From Actinomycetota bacterium (GTDB lineage Bacteria > Actinomycetota > Thermoleophilia > Solirubrobacterales > 70-9), in NCBI GenBank assembly GCA_005884305.1, contig VAYL01000044.1, positions 2,891 to 10,448 on the forward strand: 7,558 nucleotides of DNA. Reading direction: 5' to 3'. The notes beneath the pieces were generated by a model that ran no database searches, had not been told where the DNA came from, and saw only the letters and a list, made by a program, of their open reading frames with translations. The translations under genes were made by a program, and so were the position numbers. This document shows positions 6,977 through 7,558 of this stretch, one piece after another. Position 1 is the stretch's first letter; each line of letters begins with the position of its first letter.

Positions 6977-7030
6977 AGCCGGGCCTGGTTTCTTCACACC
7001 ACTCGCATCCATGCTCGTTCCCCGACTGTG

Positions 7031-7036
7031 TAGCCT
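7031..7036 (+). promoter_or_regulatory. Candidate -10 box (TAGCCT) for egtB
   Basis: TAGCCT fits TANNNT and is followed by six bases, then an in-frame ATC at 7043. The spacing equals that of the other leaderless candidates in this window. No clear -35 is visible. Confidence 0.35.
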
Positions 7037-7042
7037 GATCGG

Positions 7043-7558
7043 ATCTCGGCGCCGGCTCAGCTCAGCACCAGGGACGAGATCGCGCAGCGGTTGGAGGAGG
7101 CTCGGCAGCGCACTCTCCAGCTCGTCGAGCCGCTGACCGACGATGAGCTCAATCGCGTCTACTCGCCGATCCTCTCCCCGCTCGCGTGGGACCTCGGGCA
7201 CATCGCGAACTTCGAGGAGCTGTGGCTGGTGCAGACGATTGGCGGCCGTGAGCCGCTGCACGGCGAGCTCGGGCGCTTCTACGACGCGATTGAGAACCCG
7301 CGCGCGACCCGCAACCAGCTTCCGATCCTGCGCGGCGAAGACCTTCGTTCCTATCTCGAGGATGTGAGGGCGCGGACGCTCGAGGTCCTGAGCGACATGG
7401 ACCCGGAGTCGGACGAGGACCCGCTGCTGGCAGGCGGCTTCGTCTACGAGCTCCTCCTCGCTCACGAGCACCAGCACAACGAGACCATGCTTCAGCTCAT
7501 CCAGATGATTGACGGCTACGAGCCCGTCGAGTCGGTGAGCCCACCTGAGCCGCGCCCC
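7043..7558 (+). CDS. egtB: Ergothioneine biosynthesis sulfoxide synthase EgtB, N-terminal part
   Basis: The frame runs open to the right edge and encodes the N-terminal DinB-like helical domain of EgtB, the iron enzyme that joins trimethylhistidine to a cysteine thiol donor (gamma-glutamylcysteine in mycobacteria) with O2. SPILSPLAWDLGHIANFEELWL holds the first iron-ligand His (codon 7199-7201). AHEHQHNETM holds the HX3HXE motif with His codons at 7463 and 7475 and Glu at 7481. The C-terminal FGE-sulfatase-like domain is outside the window. The start is unclear: no ATG or GTG lies in frame after the TAG at 7031-7033. ATC 7043 gives a family-like N-terminus (SAPAQLSTRDEIAQRLEEAR) and sits six bases after TAGCCT. 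TTG 7091 is the first conventional start but would cut into the first helix. I list 7043 as the likely 5' limit, not as proof of AUC initiation. Confidence 0.85.
   Translation, partial: MSAPAQLSTRDEIAQRLEEARQRTLQLVEPLTDDELNRVYSPILSPLAWDLGHIANFEELWLVQTIGGREPLHGELGRFYDAIENPRATRNQLPILRGEDLRSYLEDVRARTLEVLSDMDPESDEDPLLAGGFVYELLLAHEHQHNETMLQLIQMIDGYEPVESVSPPEPRP

Noticed and set aside
5205..7033. Idea that TAG is recoded as a sense codon (tandem TAG at 5205-5210, GTG-TAG before egtB)
   Set aside because: pntB, the LapA-like gene and carbonic anhydrase all end at TAG at normal family lengths, so TAG works as a stop here.
6818..7477. A 219-residue minus-strand frame opposite egtB
   Set aside because: It covers the egtB coding region, whose iron-binding motifs are clear, and it overlaps the dehydrogenase start in another frame.

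Overview
The window is GC-rich chromosomal DNA with codon third positions mostly G or C, dense short-spaced genes, and many GTG starts. Three things point to an actinobacterium: a three-subunit proton-translocating transhydrogenase, the start of an ergothioneine gene (egtB), and repeated TANNNT -10 boxes placed directly before start codons with no Shine-Dalgarno. The mix of small genes, including an AbiEi/DUF559-like N-terminus and a prepilin-like secreted protein, resembles soil Thermoleophilia (Solirubrobacterales relatives). That placement is inference from gene style. Nothing in the window looks like a phage, insertion sequence or CRISPR array.

Layout. 1-85 (minus): first codons of a gene that runs off the left edge, resembling the winged-helix N-terminus of AbiEi/DUF559-type proteins. 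86-200: divergent intergenic region holding the presumed pnt promoter and a 7-codon mini-ORF that copies the first residues of PntA. 201-3087 (plus): pntAA-pntAB-pntB operon, coupled by 1-base and 4-base overlaps. 3084-3335 (minus): small LapA-domain membrane protein whose stop codon shares a CTAG palindrome with the pntB stop. 3357-4058 (minus): membrane-anchored DsbA-like thiol oxidoreductase. 4158-5207 (plus, divergent from it): protein with a prepilin-like signal and a six-cysteine extracellular domain with NPP1/Vps62-like motifs. 5223-5591 (plus): acidic protein of unknown function. 6939 down to 5610 (minus): HSD10-like 3-hydroxyacyl-CoA dehydrogenase, then a 25-codon bridging mini-ORF, then a clade-D-type beta-carbonic anhydrase. 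7043-7558 (plus, cut by the right edge): EgtB, with an unresolved start codon.

How the genes may work together. PntAA/AB/B couple proton flow to hydride transfer from NADH to NADP+, supplying NADPH. The divergent DsbA-like / prepilin-like pair could form a small secretion module in which the oxidoreductase pairs cysteines of its neighbour. The dehydrogenase and carbonic anhydrase look co-translated. EgtB makes a thiol antioxidant precursor.

No clearly new defence or mobile system is visible. The best leads are the PntA-mimicking leader peptide, the prepilin-signal/NPP1-like-domain protein beside its DsbA-like neighbour, the leaderless start architecture, and the non-canonical egtB start.
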